Assembly (NCBI GenBank): GCA_016647705.1
Contig: CM028332.1
Location: 28,463,300-28,527,299 of the forward strand
Direction of reading: 5' to 3'
From: Eucommia ulmoides
Lineage: Eukaryota; Streptophyta; Magnoliopsida; Garryales; Eucommiaceae
Length of the DNA: 64,000 nucleotides
Under the pieces are notes generated by a model that made no database searches, was not told the DNA's origin, and was given only the letters and a program-made list of their open reading frames with translations. Positions within the stretch are counted from its first letter, which is position 1. Each line of letters starts with the position of its first letter. The position numbers and the translations under genes are program-made. Below, piece after piece: positions 59,690-64,000 of this stretch.

Positions 59690-59850
59690 TCGTCTTCATC
59701 ACTAGAGCTCGAAACATCATAATTTGTTTGTTGTCCTAAACACCAAATTTATTTGTATTTGAGAATTAACATACCACAAGGCCCACAACTACTAGAAGAG
59801 TTGGGTTTATTCATGTACTCGTCAAATAAAGAATCAATGGTGGTAACAAT
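59690..59850 (-). pseudogene. hAT transposase, downstream segment
   Basis: The minus-strand frame gives SLFDEYMNKPNSSSSCGPC and then an acidic SSSSDEDDGDG tract. SLFDEYM is the segment that follows the DPRYKL region in plant hAT transposases (DUF4413-containing type), before the C-terminal dimerisation region. The upstream part is at 63645-64000, across the nested LTR. Confidence 0.75.
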
Positions 59851-62800
59851 TGTTGGCTGATAGGTGTAATTTATCTAAATATTCTCAAGCTGAATTTGGT
59901 AGTTTTCGAGTGTTTTTGTAATACTTTAATATGTTTTTATTTGTTTTATTATAAATTAGGTGTTTGGGAGGAAAAGGGATGAAAACAATCTATAATTGAG
60001 CAAAGTCAGTGGGACGTCGATGGAAGAATGGTGGAAAATTAGCAAAAAGGTCATCCTGCATCTGCAGCTCTACCGCTGCAGCGGTGAAAACCACCGTTGC
60101 AACGGTCAAACAACAAGATCAAGCATAATGGTTCTGCTTGACCACCGTTACAGCAGTGATTTCCACCATTGCAGCGGTTGCACGGCAGAAGCCTACTGAC
60201 TTCTCCACTGCTGCAGCGGTCCGACTCCACCTATTTTTGATATTTTGGGATATTTTTTAGGATATTTTGGATCCCATATGTTTCCCCTCTTCACCAACAC
60301 TTGGGGCACGTTTTTGGGAAGGTTTTGAGAGCTCCAAACCCTATCAACCAAGAGAAGATCACAAAGCCAATAAGAGGAAACGATCTTAGAGCGATTTTAG
60401 CGTCGATTATTCGGATAATAGTTAGTCTCCTTGTTTCTCTCTTTATTTCTTAGTTTTGGTTGATAGTTTTGTTTATATTTAGCTTGTATATTGTTGAATA
60501 TAGAGCTATGGCCACGTGTAGCTAAACATATATTGTCTAGAGAGCGATTTATTTATAAAAACGTTGTTCGTTTGATCTTTGTTTTGTTATCGGTTTGTCA
60601 TCCATATTCGATTGTGTTTACCGTTTTATTACAATCATTATATGTTTGTTATGGTATTGTGGTTGGTTTAAGAATACAGGGCTTGACACTCAGGAGAGAT
60701 AACCCCGGATTCGAACTAGGGTTTAAATACAACGCGACAATCTAATGACTTAGGAGGGTATTAGAAAGTGTACAATCCGTGAGGTTGGGGCGAGACTCAT
60801 GTGACCAAGGGTCGTATAGACACTAGAGGGGAACTTCGGCTTTGACACAAAGTCGCATATTCATTCATTTTACACTCGGGAGAGGTAGTGAGTGAGTTTT
60901 TGATACCTAGATTGTCGAATAGATTTGAATGCCGTCAATATAAACTAGATTGAAACGAATACGTTTAAGTAAATAAAGTTAATCCCTAGACAATATATTC
61001 CCTTAAACATCATATTAGTATTATAGTATTTTAGTTCAATTAGTTAATTAGTTTAGTATATTATTTATAAAACAAATATCTAAATTTGAATTGCCCAAAT
61101 AAAGTTCAGTTATGATAATCACGGTACTTAGCAACGATTTAATCTAATCCCTGTGGATATGACAATCCTACTCTTCCCATTACTAAAACTTAACCCCGTA
61201 CACTTGCAGTAAAAGTAGCGACGTAATATTCCGCTACCATTGGCCCAGTGAGCTACCCAAGAGGGGGGGGGTGAATTGGATAGTTATAAAAAATTTAAAC
61301 AAATTTCTTATCTTTCAACACTTAAATAATCAAATAATCAATTTATCCTATATCGATTATTATCTTTATAACGTAGCGAATAAGTTTTCAAATCTATATG
61401 CACACCTAAACAACAAAAATATAAATAATATAAATCAATACAATGCATAAAGATATATCCTGATTCACCAAGCTACTCTTGGCTAATCCAATACTCTGAG
61501 TCCCATGGAGATTCGCACCCACTAAACTCAATATTTCTTTAACAGGTAGGAACCAAACCCTTACACCGATTTTTTTTATCAGGCTCATAATCAACCTTTA
61601 CAATTATCCTTTTCCCAAATTAAGGAAGAACCTTATCTTTTTACCAGACTAAAAACTAACCTAATTGTATTCAGGGGGAATCACCACCTAAATTTTTTCC
61701 TAGGCGCAAGAATAACCTTTTCTTTTTACCAGGCTCAAGACTAACATAATTCTTTCAAAGGTTAAGGATCAAACCTAATTCTTTTATATCTTAGGCTAAG
61801 AATCAAACCACACAAAAAATATTCCAAGTATCATTTTCGCAGGTAAGGATAGAACCTTTATAAATCACTCCAAATAATTCAAATAAGGAAGAATTAAGCC
61901 TAATTCTTTTCAAGGGAAAAGAATAACTTAACTTTTTTATCCAGTAGGTAAAGATCAAACCTCAATTTTTTTTCTCGGAAAAGATAAAAACCCAAGTTAC
62001 CCCTGACTAGATACTCCTAACAGTATCTAATTCACATAAACTCACCAATTACAAAAATCAATAAGTTTCTTCCCACTTGGAGATTCTACCACCTCAAATC
62101 AATTAAACTCAATTAATGTTCCGAAATTACTAGTGATAGAATTTACGTGAGGAATTCAAAATCTGATTATAAAATATGCGGGTAGCATAAAATTGAGCAC
62201 ATAATCAGATAATCACAAATATTGTTTTAAAAGAATTTTATACTTTTTAAAGTTAAAAAACGATTTTATCAAGATCTTATTAATCAAGCAAATATAGAAA
62301 AATAAATACACAATAAAGATTAATAGCTTGGAAAGATCTCACTAGGATAACACCAAAAGATTATAGATTGAAACGCTAGACAACTCAAATCGGTGATGTT
62401 AAAACATCTGTGCTTTAAATCAAAAACACAATAACTCTCTCAAATATATCTCAGTAGAATGATAACTCTTAGAAAATCTTAGGAATTGAATAGTTCTTGA
62501 TGTTATGTTCTATTTTTATCAAAATTCGTAGGTCTATATATAACGAATTAGAATAAGCTTTCGAACGACTAGTTTTCAAATGATAAGCCTCTAAAAGACT
62601 CATAGAGACCCCATATATCATTATCTTTCATTCCTTGTATATTTAACTTAAATATGTCTTTTAAATTATTCAATTAAGTTCCCAAATTAATTTTCAATCT
62701 CAAATCAAATAGATAGGAAATATTAAATGTACTTAATTGAAAAACACCAATATTTTATGTAGCATATCTATAGGGATATATAAATAGGAGTAAACTATAA

Positions 62801-63639
62801 TCAATATATCCAAATCCCTAAGATATTTCATTTAGGTAAGCAAATAACGGCTAGTTGTGATTAAATCCCGAAAAAAACTCGAAATTTGAAACAGCACAGT
62901 TGGTTGACCGGCCTCTGCCCATCAGTCGACCGATAATATAGGATGCTAGCCAAGCCTTTCTCAAACACTAGTAGGTTGACCGATCCCCCATGGGTCGGTT
63001 GACCAATCGATACAGGATGCAATCTCAGGCCAAATTCCGGCCCTGGTCGGTTGACCAATCGATACAGAGGGTTCATCTTTTAGCCATCGGTTGACCGATC
63101 TCCCTCGGTTGGTTGACTGATCAATTCTAAGATTCTCTATTCCCCAGCAATGTACAGACTGAACGTCCATGATCGGTTGACCGATACTTGCTGGAACAAT
63201 TTCTCCTCAATTTGTTTTAATTCCAATCTTCAACGTTTTCGACCCTTTAACCGATTTCGTTTCTCGGTTAACTAAATTAACACTATTAGTCAATTTTAAA
63301 CACTAATCTTGTTTAGTTCAATTGTTTTTTTCAATTTCACATTAGAGCAAATAATTTAACAATTATTAGGACCTCAATATAGACACTCATAAATATAAAT
63401 CATTTAATTTGTGTCGTGTGTAATCCTAATCGAGATACATTAAAAGTAAAATAAATTTGAGTTGTTTCCATCTAAATTCTTCATAATCTTCAATCTCTTA
63501 ATGTCTGTCTCTGCGTCCTTCACAATTACTTCATGATATTATCTTGATTGGAACTTTTTAAACTGAAACACTCAATAAAAATCTTAATTCCACAAAAAAC
63601 ATCAACACTTAATTGTCCATCAAAATTTTGGGATCAATA
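59851..63639 (-). mobile_element. Solo copia LTR in hAT transposase, TSD acaat
   Basis: The plus-strand ends are tgttggc (59851-59857, then split) and ggatcaata, flanked by perfect acaat (59846-59850 and 63640-63644). It is homologous to 21014-23295 and 42101-50798. About 2.4 kb remains after removing the nested solo LTR. A dyad array of ggttgaccgatc-type motifs lies at 62895-63185, and a minus-strand tatatata promoter-like site near 62533. Confidence 0.92.
59858..61239 (+). mobile_element. Solo LTR, Athila/Tat-like family, TSD ttggc
   Basis: It starts tgataggtgtaatttatct, ends ttccgctacca, and is flanked by perfect ttggc (59853-59857 and 61240-61244). It inserted 7 bp inside the copia LTR. 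The palindromes ccgctgcagcgg and variants lie at 60068-60222. The TATA position reads catatgtttccc, so the TATA box appears lost. The conserved core and acttgcagtaaaagtagcg end are present. Confidence 0.95.
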
Positions 63640-63644
63640 ACAAT

Positions 63645-64000
63645 GGTGCTTATGTATCGAACCGCTTCTTCTCCATGTATTTTGGTATAACAATATTCAA
63701 CAAATTTGAGCTTGTACCTTGGATCTAAATTTTCACTACAAGACAAGATTAAGCTATAATCCGCCAAATATTTGTTAAATTTCAAATACATTTCATGCAC
63801 CATGCCGAATAAAAAATTAGGAGGCCTTTTTAAAACATCCAACAATTTAAGGTATACTCTATACACTTATCTAAAGTACAAATTTGAAGTCAGAAATTTC
63901 ATTCCAGAAAAGCTACGTGTTACATCATCAAACACCTTCAAGAAGTTGCACCAGCCATTTATTTGCTCCCATTCATACTCTAACAAATTATATTTGAAAT
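63645..64000 (-). pseudogene. hAT transposase, DUF4413 region (partial)
   Basis: The minus-strand frame reads YLKLLDVLKRPPNFLFGMVH, KFNKYLADYSLILSCSENLD and PRYKLKFVEYCYTKIHGEEA, matching the DUF4413 region of plant Ac/RICESLEEPER-like hAT transposases (Y-DYS-IL---LDPRYKL-FVEYCY). Upstream, KVFDDVTRSFSG is also typical. It is cut at its downstream side by the copia LTR at acaat. A frame change near 63870 suggests decay. The N-terminal BED finger and most of the catalytic domain lie beyond the window. Confidence 0.88.

Larger units (their letters stand above)
59122..64000 (-). mobile_element. hAT transposon, partial (continues past window)
   Basis: The lower end is marked by taggggtgagcaatggagg or, 20 bp further, taggggtggtcatgggcc, both typical hAT termini with ggccgggc-rich subterminal sequence. 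Transposase coding sequence on the minus strand lies at 63645-64000 and 59690-59850, interrupted by a solo copia LTR (59851-63639). The other terminus and TSD lie beyond 64000. Confidence 0.75.

Noticed and set aside
1..64000. tRNA, rRNA or snRNA genes
   Set aside because: No cloverleaf-compatible A/B box pair or rRNA signature was recognised by eye; a tRNAscan-type search would be decisive.

Overview
This window comes from a repeat-rich flowering-plant nuclear genome, most likely a eudicot. It is AT-rich, has intron-containing plant gene structure, and contains plant LTR retrotransposons (Tekay-like chromovirus, Athila/Tat-like, copia), an L1-type LINE, hAT, Mutator and Harbinger-like DNA elements, and many microsatellites. 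I recognise one ordinary host gene: a four-exon Mei2-like RNA-binding protein gene on the minus strand at 36025-37875. Nearly everything else is mobile DNA, much of it nested, and many insertions can be bounded exactly by target-site duplications (TSDs).

Layout. 1-5383: probable 3' end and LTR-like sequence of a Tat/Ogre-like gypsy element, interrupted by a 938-bp non-autonomous hAT element (3493-4430, TSD gttgttga). 5384-21013: a minus-strand Tekay-like chromovirus (3' LTR 5384-7348) split by a second, complete Tekay-like element (7671-20113, TSD ctggc). That second element carries two solo LTRs of another family (9194-10634 and 13290-15004). 21014-29280: a minus-strand copia element whose RNase H is split at TSD cttaa by a rearranged 4.5-kb Athila/Tat-like composite (23952-28455) that ends in a large inverted repeat. 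29700-32790: Athila-like LTR, PBS and decayed gag. 32790-36024: AT-rich DNA with a Tourist-like MITE and a 247-bp tandem duplication. 36025-37966: the Mei2-like gene and its promoter. 38250-40910: a decayed copia gag/integrase region. 42101-50798: a solo copia LTR holding a nearly complete Athila/Tat-like element (43042-49616) with one recognisable cargo ORF and no visible gag-pol. 50910-52255: a non-autonomous Mutator-like element with long TIRs. 52999-55630: a TIR element containing a LINE that itself contains a MITE. 56083-57625: a giant inverted repeat. 59122-64000: a hAT transposase locus containing a solo copia LTR that itself contains an Athila/Tat-like solo LTR.

Most notable theme. 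Three different LTR families (a recurring Athila/Tat-like family starting TGATAGG, the Tekay-like elements and the copia family) each carry clusters of short dyad-symmetric motifs, upstream of TATA-like sequences where those can be seen. The cores are CCGCCTAGGCGG, CCGCTGCAGCGG or CGGTCGACCG. The two LTRs of the 43042-49616 element differ by gain or loss of whole palindrome units, with one deletion bounded exactly by a repeated 14-mer. That same element has a potential 5'-UTR intron and a single decayed ORF resembling the plant-transposon-protein domain often labelled Transposase_32.
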